Positions 6,611 through 14,917 are shown, counted from the first letter of the stretch. The stretch: 32,561 bases of DNA from DATHTK01 sp035463295 (GCA_035463295.1 DATHTK010000093.1:1-32561); one strand, 5' to 3'. Notes: generated by a model from the sequence alone, not told the origin. A program made the numbers and translations.

Positions 6611-8656
6611 GTGGCGGTAGAGCCGGCATTAATCCGGAACGTTTGCTTGATCGGCCACCGGGGCAGTGGAAAGACCGCGATAGCGGAGGGGATGCTTGGG
6701 CTGGCGTTGGGGAGGGGGGGACCTCTCGGGCACAACGTCTTCGACTACACCGAGGAGGAGACCGAGCGCGGCATGACGCTCGGGTTGAGTGTCGCGACCC
6801 TTGAATGGAAGGGGCGCCAAGTCAATGTGCTCGACACCCCCGGCGACGGGGGTTTCATCGGGGACGCCTTCGTGGCTCAGAGGGTGGCGGACTGCGCTGT
6901 TCTGGTGGTGCACGCCCAGGATCCGATCCAGGTCGTCACCGAGCGGGTTTGGCGGCGCGGCGAGAAGGAGGACATCCCGCACTTCATAGTCGTCAACCAC
7001 CTCGACCGCGAGCGCACCGACTTCGGGGCGGTCCTCGAGCAGCTCAGAGGACGTTTCGGCCAGGCGGTCGTACCGCTCAACCTCCCCGTCGGGCACGAGG
7101 GGGATCTAAGAGGCGTCTACGGGCTCCTCAGCGGGACTGCCTTCGTCGATGGCGAGCAAATAGAAGAGATCCCCGAGGGCATGGAGGATGAAGTAGACGA
7201 GGCGAAGACGCAGCTCTTCGAGGCTATTGCCGAGAGCGACGACACGCTGCTCGAGAAGTACCTCGAGGGGGAGGAGATCTCCACCGAAGAGGCGTTCGAG
7301 GGGATCCGGAAGGGCATCGCCGAGGGGCTCATCATCCCCGTCCTGGCGGCGAGCGCGGAGCGCATGATCGGGGTCGACCGGCTCCTCGACGTGGTGGCGG
7401 GCAGCGCCCCGAGCCCGGCGGACCGCTCGCGCTGGATAGACGAAGGGGGGAATGAAGTCCCCTGCGATGACGAAGGTCCTTTCTCGGCCTACGTTTTCAA
7501 GACCTACGTCGACCCTTACGCGGGACGCCTGAGCGTGATGCGGGTGGTCAGCGGGCGCTGCCGCTCGGACGAGGCGCTCGTAAACCCGCGTACGGGCTCT
7601 TCGGAGAGGCTAGGGGGTCTCTCTCATCTCGCGGGCAAGGACCGCACCCCCGTCGATGAGGCTGTCGCCGGCGATATCGTCGCCGTCACCAAGCTGAAGG
7701 ACACGAGCACCTTCGACACCCTTTGCAGGCCGGAGAAGCAGGTTGTCTATGAGCCGGTCGAGCTGCCCGAGCCGACATCGGCCTTCGCCGTCGGGGCGAA
7801 GGCTCGCGGCGAGGAGGAGAAAGTCTTCGACGCCATACGGCGCATGGTCGACGAGGACCCGTCGCTCAGGCTAGAGCGCTCCGAGGCGACGGGCGAGGAC
7901 ATACTCGCCGGGCTCGCGCAGATGCACGTCGAGCTCGCTCTCGAGCGGATCGGCAAGCGCTACGGGGTCGAGGTCGAGGCGAGACCGCCCAAAGTCCCGT
8001 TCAAGGAGACGGTCATGGGCTCCTCGCACGCGCAGGGACGCTACAAGAAGCAGACCGGCGGGCGCGGCCAGTTCGGGGACGCGAGGATCGAGATCTCGCC
8101 GCTACCGCGCGGGTCGGGCTTCGAGTTCGAGGACGCCATAGTCGGCGGGGCGATCCCACGCCAGTTCATCCCGGCGGTCGAGAAGGGGATAATAGAGGCG
8201 ATGCGGGAGGGGCCGATCTCCGGCTACCCGGTGGTGGACGTGAAGGTCCGCCTCCACGATGGCGCCTTCCACTCGGTCGATTCCTCGGAGATGGCGTTCA
8301 AGGTCGCGGGCTCGATGGCCTTCAAGAACGCGATGGAAGGGGCGAACCCCGTCCTGCTGGAGCCCTACGTCAAGGTCGAGGTGCTCGCTCCCTCGGAGCT
8401 CGTCGGGGATATCATGGGCGACCTCTCGGGGAGACGAGGCCGGCCCATGGGCATCGAGCAGCGCGGTGAGCGCCAGGTCGTCCAGGCCGAGGTGCCCCAG
8501 ATCGAGATGCTCACCTACGCCCGCGACCTTCGCTCCATAACCGGCGGCCGGGCCAACTTCCACGTCGAGTTCGGCCACTACGAGGAGGTCCCGCCCAACC
8601 TCGTCGACAAGGTCCTCGCTGCAAACGAGCGGGAAGAGGAGAAGGCCGCCAGCTAG
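6611..8656 (+). CDS. Elongation factor G-like GTPase (EF-G2 type)
   Basis: The 681-residue protein has the five-domain EF-G architecture: G domain (residues about 1-265), beta-barrel domain II, domain III (EDPSLRLERSEATGEDILAGLAQMHVELALERI), domain IV (SSHAQGRYKKQTGGRGQFGDARIEISP) and a C-terminal domain V (LLEPYVKVEVLAPSELVGDIMGDLSGRRG). The P-loop is GHRGSGKT, followed by TEEETERGMTLGLSVATLEWKG, as in the EF-G-like EF-G2 group. G3 reads DTPGDGGF instead of DTPGHVDF and G4 reads NHLD instead of NKMD, so it is not the canonical translocase. Paralogues of this group are GTP-binding ribosome-associated proteins of uncertain role. The GTG start at 6611 has AAAGGAGG 6 nt upstream. It stands alone, with convergent GT81 gene downstream. 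Confidence 0.87.
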   Translation: MAVEPALIRNVCLIGHRGSGKTAIAEGMLGLALGRGGPLGHNVFDYTEEETERGMTLGLSVATLEWKGRQVNVLDTPGDGGFIGDAFVAQRVADCAVLVVHAQDPIQVVTERVWRRGEKEDIPHFIVVNHLDRERTDFGAVLEQLRGRFGQAVVPLNLPVGHEGDLRGVYGLLSGTAFVDGEQIEEIPEGMEDEVDEAKTQLFEAIAESDDTLLEKYLEGEEISTEEAFEGIRKGIAEGLIIPVLAASAERMIGVDRLLDVVAGSAPSPADRSRWIDEGGNEVPCDDEGPFSAYVFKTYVDPYAGRLSVMRVVSGRCRSDEALVNPRTGSSERLGGLSHLAGKDRTPVDEAVAGDIVAVTKLKDTSTFDTLCRPEKQVVYEPVELPEPTSAFAVGAKARGEEEKVFDAIRRMVDEDPSLRLERSEATGEDILAGLAQMHVELALERIGKRYGVEVEARPPKVPFKETVMGSSHAQGRYKKQTGGRGQFGDARIEISPLPRGSGFEFEDAIVGGAIPRQFIPAVEKGIIEAMREGPISGYPVVDVKVRLHDGAFHSVDSSEMAFKVAGSMAFKNAMEGANPVLLEPYVKVEVLAPSELVGDIMGDLSGRRGRPMGIEQRGERQVVQAEVPQIEMLTYARDLRSITGGRANFHVEFGHYEEVPPNLVDKVLAANEREEEKAAS

Positions 8657-8670
8657 CCGAGGCGGGATCC

Positions 8671-8704
8671 GAGCGAGCCGGCTGACTCCCCGCCCGGCTC
8701 GCTC
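8671..8704. terminator. Bidirectional hairpin between EF-G-like and GT81 genes
   Basis: An 11-bp perfect stem (GAGCGAGCCGG with CCGGCTCGCTC) and 12-nt loop lie between two convergent genes, 15 nt after one stop and 49 nt after the other. No U-run is present. Confidence 0.7.
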
Positions 8705-8752
8705 TCATCGGTGAGGGACCGCTCCGTGGCGCCGCAGAATCGCGCCGTGCTG

Positions 8753-9754
8753 CTAGCTGACCTGCTGGGAGATCTCCGCCATCGGGGGACGTTCGACGAG
8801 CTCTTCGACGTACTCCTGGAGCTTGAGGCCGTCGGGCGTGGCGACGGCGTGGAGGTAGTCGGAGAACTGGAAGAGCTGCTCGGGGAGGTTCGGGTCCCGG
8901 GTCTGGTTCAGGCGTCCCTCCTGTCTCAGGCGCCTCGCGACCGCGCGCAGCACGGCATAGGACATCCGCGAGAGGTCGCGCAGGTGCTGGTGGCGGTTCT
9001 GGCGGGTGCCGAGGTCGACCTGGGCCATGGCACTCAGGCCGGCGTGCTTGAGGACGTCTATCATGATCCCAGTCTCCACCGCGTAGCCGGTAAGGAAGGG
9101 GATGGAGCAGAACAACTCCTTGTCGGCGACGAACTCCCCCGCCAGAGGCTGTACGAAGCCGGCGAGCTCGGGGTAGAAGAGGTTGAAGAGGGGCTTGGCG
9201 GAGAGCTCCGTGACCCGGCCGCCACCGTCCACCTCGAGCGTCTCGTGGCTCTTGAACGGCCGGCGGTAGGCCGCCTTGACGTAGCGTACCTCCGGGACCT
9301 CGAGAATCGGGCCTAGGATGCCGTAGACGAGCTGGGGCCTGAAGTCCCGGGTGTCCGCGTCTACGTACATGACGAGGTCGCCGCGGGCGACGGAGAGGGA
9401 ACGCCACATCGCGTCGCCCTTCCCGTGGGCGCCCCCGTAGCGGCTCATGAGATCGTTCTCGGAGAACACTTCGGCTCCATGGCGCGCCGCGACGCTCGCC
9501 GTCCCGTCGGGGGAGTCGGCGTCGACGGCCAGGACCTGGTCCACCAGCGGGGCACGAGAGGAGACCCGGTCGTTTATGGCGTGGATCTCGTCGATGATCG
9601 AGCCTACCGTGTCGGCGACATTGCGGCAGGGCAGCACAGCGCTTACCGTGAGCCCGAGATCCGCTTTGCGGCGGCTCAGAGCGCCGAGGTCGGAGAACTG
9701 ACCATATTCATAAGAGCGATGCTTAAACCACTCGGCGGCGTCCACGAGCACCAA
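8753..9754 (-). CDS. Glucosyl/mannosyl-3-phosphoglycerate synthase (GT81 family)
   Basis: This GT-A fold glycosyltransferase of family GT81 transfers glucose or mannose from the nucleotide sugar to 3-phosphoglycerate, the first step in glucosylglycerate or mannosylglycerate synthesis. Visible motifs are VSAVLPCRNVADTVG (nucleotide binding, about residue 37), DQVLAVDADSPDGT, YGGAHGKGDAMWRSL, the metal-binding VMYVDADTRDF, and QPLAGEFVADKELF, the PLxGE acceptor-site block. The GDP-mannose/GDP-glucose dual-specific enzyme of Rubrobacter xylanophilus belongs to this family, so mannosylglycerate as a stress solute is plausible here. The phosphatase for the second step is not adjacent. The start is TTG at 9754 or the next codon GTG at 9751; GAGAGG lies about 5 nt before the latter, so 9751 may be the true start. 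Confidence 0.88.
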   Translation of the reverse strand: MVLVDAAEWFKHRSYEYGQFSDLGALSRRKADLGLTVSAVLPCRNVADTVGSIIDEIHAINDRVSSRAPLVDQVLAVDADSPDGTASVAARHGAEVFSENDLMSRYGGAHGKGDAMWRSLSVARGDLVMYVDADTRDFRPQLVYGILGPILEVPEVRYVKAAYRRPFKSHETLEVDGGGRVTELSAKPLFNLFYPELAGFVQPLAGEFVADKELFCSIPFLTGYAVETGIMIDVLKHAGLSAMAQVDLGTRQNRHQHLRDLSRMSYAVLRAVARRLRQEGRLNQTRDPNLPEQLFQFSDYLHAVATPDGLKLQEYVEELVERPPMAEISQQVS

Positions 9755-9993
9755 GTCCTCTCACTCATCTACACAGCGCCGGTAAGCTAACGCAAACTCT
9801 CCCTTTTGTCCATACTGAAACAATTAGAAATTTCACAGAAAGCCCGCGGAGGGGTCCTTCCCCGCACGAAGTAACCTCTGCGGATCGCCCGGTTCGCGGG
9901 GAGATATTGCGGAGCGCCCTTGCGCGGGTGGTAGAATCAGGCCCCTTTCAGACGGTGGCCGTCTTAGCGGCCGGAGCGGGAAGTTTGAGACAC
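9755..9993. other. Divergent intergenic region between GT81 gene and surE
   Basis: About 240 bp separate the two divergent starts. A less GC-rich patch around 9800-9840 may hold the promoter of the minus-strand gene. On the plus strand TAGAAT at about 9933 is a -10 candidate for surE, with TTGCGG 19 bp before it, a poor spacing. I see no gene or RNA here. Confidence 0.4.
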
Positions 9994-10812
9994 ATGCGAA
10001 TAGTGCTTACAAACGACGACGGGATAGACGCGCCGGGGCTCCTCGCAGCGCGGCAGGCGCTCGAGCGGACCGGGGACGTGATCACGGTCGCCCCCGACCA
10101 GAACAGGAGCGGGGTGGGACGGAGCATCTCGTTCGGTCGGCCGCTGCACGTGGAGGAGCGAAGGATGGCCGACGGCGTGATGGGCTACGCGTGTACCGGA
10201 ACGCCGGTGGACTGCGTGCGGCTCGTCGCTCTGGGGCTTCTGGACTTCAAGCCGGATATCGTGGTCTCCGGGATAAACCACGGCGAGAACTTGGGAGACG
10301 ACATAACGTACTCCGGGACGGTCGCGGGGGCGATGGAGGGCATAGTGATCGGGGTCCCTGGCATAGCGGTCTCCTTGAGCATCGATCGTCCGTGGCACGA
10401 GAGCACGCAGGAGGAGATGCCGCTCGAAGCCGCGCTGCACTTCGAGCCCGTCGCGGAGTTCACCGCCCGGCTCGCCAAAGTCGCCCTCAACGGCCTTCCG
10501 AAGGGGCGCATACTGAACCTGAACGCTCCGAATTTGCCGCGCGAGAGACTCGCCGGGGCGCGCGTCACCAAGCTCGGCCGGAGGTTCTACAAGGACGAGT
10601 TGGTCGAGGTGCGCGACGAGAGCGGGAGGGTCGGCTACGACATCTACAACAACCCGCCCGGCCACCACGAGGAGGAGGGCACCGACTTCTCCGCCATCGA
10701 GAACCGTGAGATAAGCGTGACCCCCGTACACCTCGAGCTGACCGACGAGGCCGGCCTCGAGGAGCTCGACACGTGGGGTGTCGGTAACCTCCTCAACGGT
10801 AGCATCGGCTAG
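9994..10812 (+). CDS. surE: 5'/3'-nucleotidase SurE
   Basis: SurE is a metal-dependent cytoplasmic phosphatase that removes phosphate from nucleoside 5'- and 3'-monophosphates and short polyphosphate, linked to stationary-phase and stress survival. The diagnostic N-terminal LTNDDGIDAPG (metal ligands Asp8 and Asp9) is intact, followed by VAPDQNRSGVGRSIS, CTGTPVDCV, DIVVSGINHGENLGDDITYSGTVAGAMEG (the second metal/phosphate-binding block) and GIAVSLS. The C-terminal YKDELVEVRDESGR to EGTDFSAIENREISVTPVHLEL is the usual dimerisation arm. Length is 272 residues. I placed the start at ATG 9994 because MRIVLTNDDG is the family's N-terminus; the frame remains open upstream to 9907. The ribosome-binding site is weak. 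The HAD phosphatase gene follows after 3 nt, so they form an operon. Confidence 0.93.
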   Translation: MRIVLTNDDGIDAPGLLAARQALERTGDVITVAPDQNRSGVGRSISFGRPLHVEERRMADGVMGYACTGTPVDCVRLVALGLLDFKPDIVVSGINHGENLGDDITYSGTVAGAMEGIVIGVPGIAVSLSIDRPWHESTQEEMPLEAALHFEPVAEFTARLAKVALNGLPKGRILNLNAPNLPRERLAGARVTKLGRRFYKDELVEVRDESGRVGYDIYNNPPGHHEEEGTDFSAIENREISVTPVHLELTDEAGLEELDTWGVGNLLNGSIG

Positions 10813-10815
10813 CCG

Positions 10816-11475
10816 ATGCTGAGGGCCGCGCTCTTCGACTTCGACGGGACCCTCGTGGACACTACGGAGCTGATCTACCAGTCCATGCGCCATGCGACCC
10901 GCGAGGTGCTCGGACGCGACGACCTCGCGCGCGAGGTCCTGCTGGCGAACGTCGGCCAGCCTCTCCCGCGCCAGATGGAGATCCTGGCCGAAGGCGAGCG
11001 TGTCGAGGACCTCCTCCGGTCCTATAGGCTCCACAACGAGGAGCATCACGACGCCCTGATCCAGGAGTTCCCTGGTATCGAGGGGTCTCTCGCCAGGCTG
11101 CAGTCGGCCGGCGTCGAGGTCGCCGTCGTGACCTCGAAACGCCGCTTCTCGGTGGAGATGGCACTGGAGAGCTTCCCCGGCCTCGGAGAGGTCGTGGACC
11201 GCTTTGTCACGATGGAGGACACCCAGGAGCACAAACCCCACCCCGAGCCGCTATTGAAGGGCCTGGAGCTGCTCGGCGGCGTCCCGAAGGATGAGGCCGC
11301 CTACGTCGGCGACTCGCCCTTCGACGTTGCTGCCGCGAAAGCTGCCGGCCTGACGAGCGTCGCCGTGAGCTGGGGCGCCTTCTCCGAGGACGCTCTGCGC
11401 GAGGCCGAGCCCGACCACCTCGTCCCGGACATAGACTCCGCGGTGGACGTGCTCCTGGAGATTGCCGGTCGCTAG
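10816..11475 (+). CDS. HAD-superfamily phosphatase, PpaX/phosphoglycolate phosphatase-like
   Basis: The 219-residue protein is a subclass IA haloacid dehalogenase-like hydrolase. Motif I is LFDFDGTLVDT (nucleophile Asp8, acid/base Asp10), the cap domain covers about residues 15-80, motif II is VAVVTSKRR, motif III Lys lies in TQEHKPHPEPL, and motif IV is AAYVGDSPFDVAAAKAAG. This pattern fits pyrophosphatase PpaX or phosphoglycolate phosphatase Gph; the two cannot be separated by eye. It begins 3 nt after surE, so two phosphatases acting on small phosphorylated metabolites are co-transcribed. It ends 4 nt from the stop of the convergent aminotransferase, with no obvious terminator between them. 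Confidence 0.87.
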   Translation: MLRAALFDFDGTLVDTTELIYQSMRHATREVLGRDDLAREVLLANVGQPLPRQMEILAEGERVEDLLRSYRLHNEEHHDALIQEFPGIEGSLARLQSAGVEVAVVTSKRRFSVEMALESFPGLGEVVDRFVTMEDTQEHKPHPEPLLKGLELLGGVPKDEAAYVGDSPFDVAAAKAAGLTSVAVSWGAFSEDALREAEPDHLVPDIDSAVDVLLEIAGR

Positions 11476-11479
11476 CCGA

Positions 11480-12622
11480 CTACAGAGTCCCTACGGTCCT
11501 CGCGAGGTCCTCGATCTCTCTTTCCGTGTTGAAGAGGTGCGTGCTCGCCCGGACGTAAGGGCGGGGTTCGGGGATGTAGCGCAGGACGAACCTCTCCTCT
11601 AATAGGCGCTCCACGACCTCCGGTGACGCGACACCCTCGACCTCGAAGCTCACGAGCCCGGAGACCGCCGGCCGGGGGGAGCGGAGGGTGACGCGCGGAA
11701 GGTCGGAGAGCAACTCCAAGAGCAGACCGGCGCGGTACCGGATCCCCTCGAACCACGCTTCTCCGCACTCGTGGATCGCCGCGGCCGCCGCGGCGAAACC
11801 CGCCGCCAGGGTCGGGCTCGTGGTCGAGGCCTCGAAGCGCCGGGCGTCCGACCGGAGTTTGTAGTCGCCGGTTGCGCTGAAGGATTTCGGGTCGATAAGC
11901 GAGGCGTAGCCGACGTTCGTGCTGTAGACCTCACAGCCGGGACGGACGTAGAGGGCGCCGATGCCCTCGGGGCCGAGGACCCACTTGTGGCCGGTGAACG
12001 CGTACATGTCGGCGCCGGTCGAGGGCGCGTCCACGGGTACGTTCCCGACGGACTGGGCGCCGTCGACGAGGGTCAGAGCGGCGCCCTGGCGGGCGGCGTC
12101 GCAGATCTCACGCAGCGCAAGCACGTCCCCGCTCGTCCAGTCGACGTGCGAGAGTGCGACGAGGCGCGTCCGCGGCGTCATGGCCCTCTCTATCTTCTCC
12201 GGCGTAACGGGCGGAGAGACGAGGTGAACCTCGATACCGAATCGCCGCATCAGGTTGTGGAGGGGCACGAGACAACCGGGATGCTCCGTGGCGGTCGAGA
12301 TGGCCTCGTCTCCGGGCTTCCAGTCTATCGAGGCGACGCCGAGATTCATTCCGTGGGTCGTGTTCTCCGTGAGGGCGACGTCATCGGGACCGGCGCCGAT
12401 GAGGCGGGAGGCGGCCTCGCGAGCCCGGGAGCGCGCCTCGCCCTGGTGTGCGAAGAGGCCGACTCCTTCGAGGTAGGCCGGGCCGCAGAGGAGGTCGTCG
12501 GCCTCCCGCATGGCCTCTATTACCCCGTAGGAAGGCGGACCGCTGCCGCCGGAGTTCAGGTAGACGTAGTCGTTTGCGGCCAGCGCCGGGAACGATGCGC
12601 GGTCGAGAGTTGTGTACCCGAT
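11480..12622 (-). CDS. Class V PLP-dependent aminotransferase (cysteine desulfurase/isopenicillin epimerase-like), unusual start
   Basis: The protein has the class V fold: YLNSGGSGPPS at the N-terminus, ALTENTTHGMNLG, STATEHPGCLVPL, ALSHVDWTSGDVLAL, LVDGAQSVGNVPVD (cofactor Asp) and YAFTGHKWVLGPEGIGALYV with the Schiff-base lysine in GHK. No catalytic desulfurase Cys loop is obvious near the C-terminus, so a racemase, epimerase or desulfurase role is open. The conserved N-terminus lies upstream of the first ATG (12511), so that ATG is too late. Going upstream in frame there is no ATG, GTG or TTG; a perfect AGGAGG (12634-12629) lies 6 nt before an ATC codon at 12622-12620, giving a 380-residue protein of normal length. 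I therefore place the start there, provisionally. Confidence 0.78.
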   Translation of the reverse strand: MGYTTLDRASFPALAANDYVYLNSGGSGPPSYGVIEAMREADDLLCGPAYLEGVGLFAHQGEARSRAREAASRLIGAGPDDVALTENTTHGMNLGVASIDWKPGDEAISTATEHPGCLVPLHNLMRRFGIEVHLVSPPVTPEKIERAMTPRTRLVALSHVDWTSGDVLALREICDAARQGAALTLVDGAQSVGNVPVDAPSTGADMYAFTGHKWVLGPEGIGALYVRPGCEVYSTNVGYASLIDPKSFSATGDYKLRSDARRFEASTTSPTLAAGFAAAAAAIHECGEAWFEGIRYRAGLLLELLSDLPRVTLRSPRPAVSGLVSFEVEGVASPEVVERLLEERFVLRYIPEPRPYVRASTHLFNTEREIEDLARTVGTL

Positions 12623-12658
12623 ATCGTGCCTCCTCGCTGGGTTCTTGCCCCCTTTTTG

Positions 12659-12664
12659 TATAAT
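12659..12664 (+). promoter_or_regulatory. Consensus -10 element of the penicillin-binding protein gene
   Basis: A perfect TATAAT ends 9 nt before the first in-frame ATG (12674) of the downstream gene, so the transcript would begin at or within a few bases of the start codon. No good -35 hexamer lies 16-18 bp upstream. It sits in the 51-bp gap between two divergent genes, and its complement could also serve the minus-strand aminotransferase. Confidence 0.55.
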
Positions 12665-12673
12665 AGCCCCTTC

Positions 12674-14884
12674 ATGCAGAGCGAGAACCTGGTCATGGTG
12701 AGCCGCCAGCGACGCCGGCGGCGCAACAAGAGCAAGCTGTTAGCAAGGATACGCAACTTAGTGGTGCTCCTCATCGCGGCGGCGATCCTCGGCGTTGTCG
12801 GCCTCTTTGCGAGCTTCGGCTACAGCTACCGCGCGCTCGCCGACGGCATGCCCGAACTCGACGAGTACGGCTCCACCGAGCTTGCCCAGACCTCCATCGT
12901 CTACGACTCGGGCGGCAAGGTCGTCGACGAACTCTACGGTGTGCAGAACCGCTACGTAGTCTCGTTAGATCAGATAAACCCCACCCTGCGCGAAGCGGTC
13001 GTTGCCATCGAGGACCACCGCTTCTACGAGCACCGCGGGCTCGACTTCGAGGCCATAGGCCGCGCGGCCGTAGAGAACATACAGAGCCTCTCGATCCAGG
13101 AGGGTGGCTCGACCATAACCCAGCAGCTCGTCAAGAACACCTACATAGCCCAGGAGCAGCGCCAGATCCCGAGCTTCGAGCGGAAGTTCGTGGAGGCGTC
13201 TCTGGCCTGGCAGTACGAGAAGGAGCACTCGAAGGAGCAGATCCTCGAGCAGTACCTCAACACGGTGTACTTCGGGGCCAACGCCTACGGCGCCGAGGCC
13301 GCCGCCAAGACCTACTTCAACAAGAAGGCCGAAAACCTCACGCTCGCCGAGTCGGCGCTGCTGGCCGGGATCATCAACCTCCCCGGCGTCTACGACCCGT
13401 TCACCGACCCCGAGACCGCCAAGAAACGCCGCAATGTCGTACTGGACCGGATGCTCGAGTACGGCTCGATCACAGAGGAAGAGCACGACAGAGCCGCCGC
13501 TGCGGAGATCGAGTTGAGCCGCGGCCGGGTCGAGCACCAGAACGACAACGAGTACTTCCTCGATGCTGTCCGCAAGGAGCTCGCCAGGGAGTACGGGGAC
13601 GAGATGGTCTACGAGGGGGGGCTCAAGATCTACACGACCCTCGACCCGGAGCTCCAGGAGATGGCGAGCGAGGCGGTGGGCTCGGTCGTCGACCCGGAGT
13701 CGGGCGACCCGTCGGCGTCTCTGGTCTCGGTAGACCCCGGTACGGGGGCTGTGAGGGCGATGGTCGGCGGGTCGGACTTCGACCAGGTAAAGTTCAACCT
13801 CGCCACCCAGGCCCACCGGCAGGCGGGTAGCTCCTTCAAACCCTTTGTCCTCGCCGAGGCGATCCGTCAGGGATACTCCCCAGAGACCACCTATGTCTCC
13901 GAGCATCTCGAGGTGCCGATGGGCCTCTACGAGGATCCCTACGTCGTGGACAACTACGACTTTATCGAGCGCGGGCCGATCACGCTTGAGAAGGCGATCG
14001 CCGACTCGGACAATACGGTTTTCGTGCAGCTGGCGCTGGACCTCGGCCTCGAGAAGGTGGTGGACATGGCGCACGACATGGGCATCACGAGCGAGATAGA
14101 GGCCTATCCGTCGACCGCAATCGGGGGCCTCGGCGAGGGCGTGACGCCGCTGGAGATGGCCTCCTCCTACGCGACCTTCGCCAACTCCGGTACCCACATG
14201 AAGCCCTATCTGGTGCAGAAGGTGACCAAGGAGGACGAGGACGGCGAGGAGATCGTCGTCGAGGAGCACCGCCTCCAGGGCGAGCGGGCGCTGACCAGGG
14301 ACGAGGCCGCGGTCGTCACCCAGGGGCTGCGCGACGTGATCACGGAGGGTACGGCCAGCTTCTACCACGACCTCGACGAGGAGATCGGACGCCCCTCCGC
14401 CGGCAAGACCGGGACGACCAACAACTTCGTCGACGCCTGGTTCGTCGGCTTTATACCGCAACTGAGCACGAGCGTCTGGGTCGGCTACCCGCAGGAGCGA
14501 GTCCCGATGGTCAATATCAACGGGCTGCCCGAGATCAACGGCGAGAACTACCCCCTAGACATCTGGTCGCTGTACATGCAGAACGCCGTGCAGAAGTTCC
14601 CCGAGCAGGAGTTCGACGTCCCGAGCCCGTCCATGAACCTCGAGATAAAGACCGACGGCCGCGCCGTCGCTCCCGTCGAGACCACGGAGGAGACAGACCG
14701 AGAGCGAACCACGGGGGAGAATGACTCCGAAGACTCCTCGCCCGAGCCCCTGAACCCGGAGCCCCTGCCCCAGAGCCCCTACCGGCCCGCGGCGACCGTC
14801 CCACCGGCTCCCGCCGGGCAACCGGCCCAGCCACAGCCCGCCGGCGATCCGCCCGGAGGGGGCTTCCTCGACGAGGGCTTCTAG
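12674..14884 (+). CDS. Class A penicillin-binding protein (bifunctional PBP1a)
   Basis: The protein polymerises lipid II into glycan strands and cross-links the stem peptides on the outer face of the membrane. After a basic cytoplasmic N-terminus (SRQRRRRRNKSK), one membrane anchor spans about residues 28-52. The GT51 transglycosylase domain has AIEDHRFYEHRGLDF (catalytic Glu), GGSTITQQLVKN and ERKFVEASLAWQYEKEHSKEQILEQYLN. The transpeptidase domain carries GSSFKPF (Ser386-x-x-Lys389), SDN and SAGKTGTTNNFVDAWFVG (KTGT at about 578). The tail after about residue 650 is rich in Pro, Gln, Glu and Thr and probably disordered. Of 736 residues all catalytic blocks are intact. The start ATG 12674 lacks a ribosome-binding site; ATG 12695 is an alternative. 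The frame is open far upstream, but that part is antisense to the aminotransferase. Confidence 0.95.
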   Translation: MQSENLVMVSRQRRRRRNKSKLLARIRNLVVLLIAAAILGVVGLFASFGYSYRALADGMPELDEYGSTELAQTSIVYDSGGKVVDELYGVQNRYVVSLDQINPTLREAVVAIEDHRFYEHRGLDFEAIGRAAVENIQSLSIQEGGSTITQQLVKNTYIAQEQRQIPSFERKFVEASLAWQYEKEHSKEQILEQYLNTVYFGANAYGAEAAAKTYFNKKAENLTLAESALLAGIINLPGVYDPFTDPETAKKRRNVVLDRMLEYGSITEEEHDRAAAAEIELSRGRVEHQNDNEYFLDAVRKELAREYGDEMVYEGGLKIYTTLDPELQEMASEAVGSVVDPESGDPSASLVSVDPGTGAVRAMVGGSDFDQVKFNLATQAHRQAGSSFKPFVLAEAIRQGYSPETTYVSEHLEVPMGLYEDPYVVDNYDFIERGPITLEKAIADSDNTVFVQLALDLGLEKVVDMAHDMGITSEIEAYPSTAIGGLGEGVTPLEMASSYATFANSGTHMKPYLVQKVTKEDEDGEEIVVEEHRLQGERALTRDEAAVVTQGLRDVITEGTASFYHDLDEEIGRPSAGKTGTTNNFVDAWFVGFIPQLSTSVWVGYPQERVPMVNINGLPEINGENYPLDIWSLYMQNAVQKFPEQEFDVPSPSMNLEIKTDGRAVAPVETTEETDRERTTGENDSEDSSPEPLNPEPLPQSPYRPAATVPPAPAGQPAQPQPAGDPPGGGFLDEGF

Positions 14885-14904
14885 AGCGGTTCGCGAACCG
14901 CTCT
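14883..14904. terminator. Palindromic bidirectional terminator overlapping the PBP stop codon
   Basis: A perfect 22-bp palindrome, AGAGCGGTTCG followed directly by CGAACCGCTCT, begins on the second base of the PBP stop codon. It separates convergent genes and is 13 nt from the stop of the inositol monophosphatase gene on the minus strand, so it could serve both. Confidence 0.7.
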
Positions 14905-14917
14905 TACAGGATACCTC

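Noticed and set aside
11771..12673. Upstream extension of the PBP frame by 301 codons
   Set aside because: It is antisense to the class V aminotransferase, has no family resemblance, and would put the membrane anchor in mid-protein.
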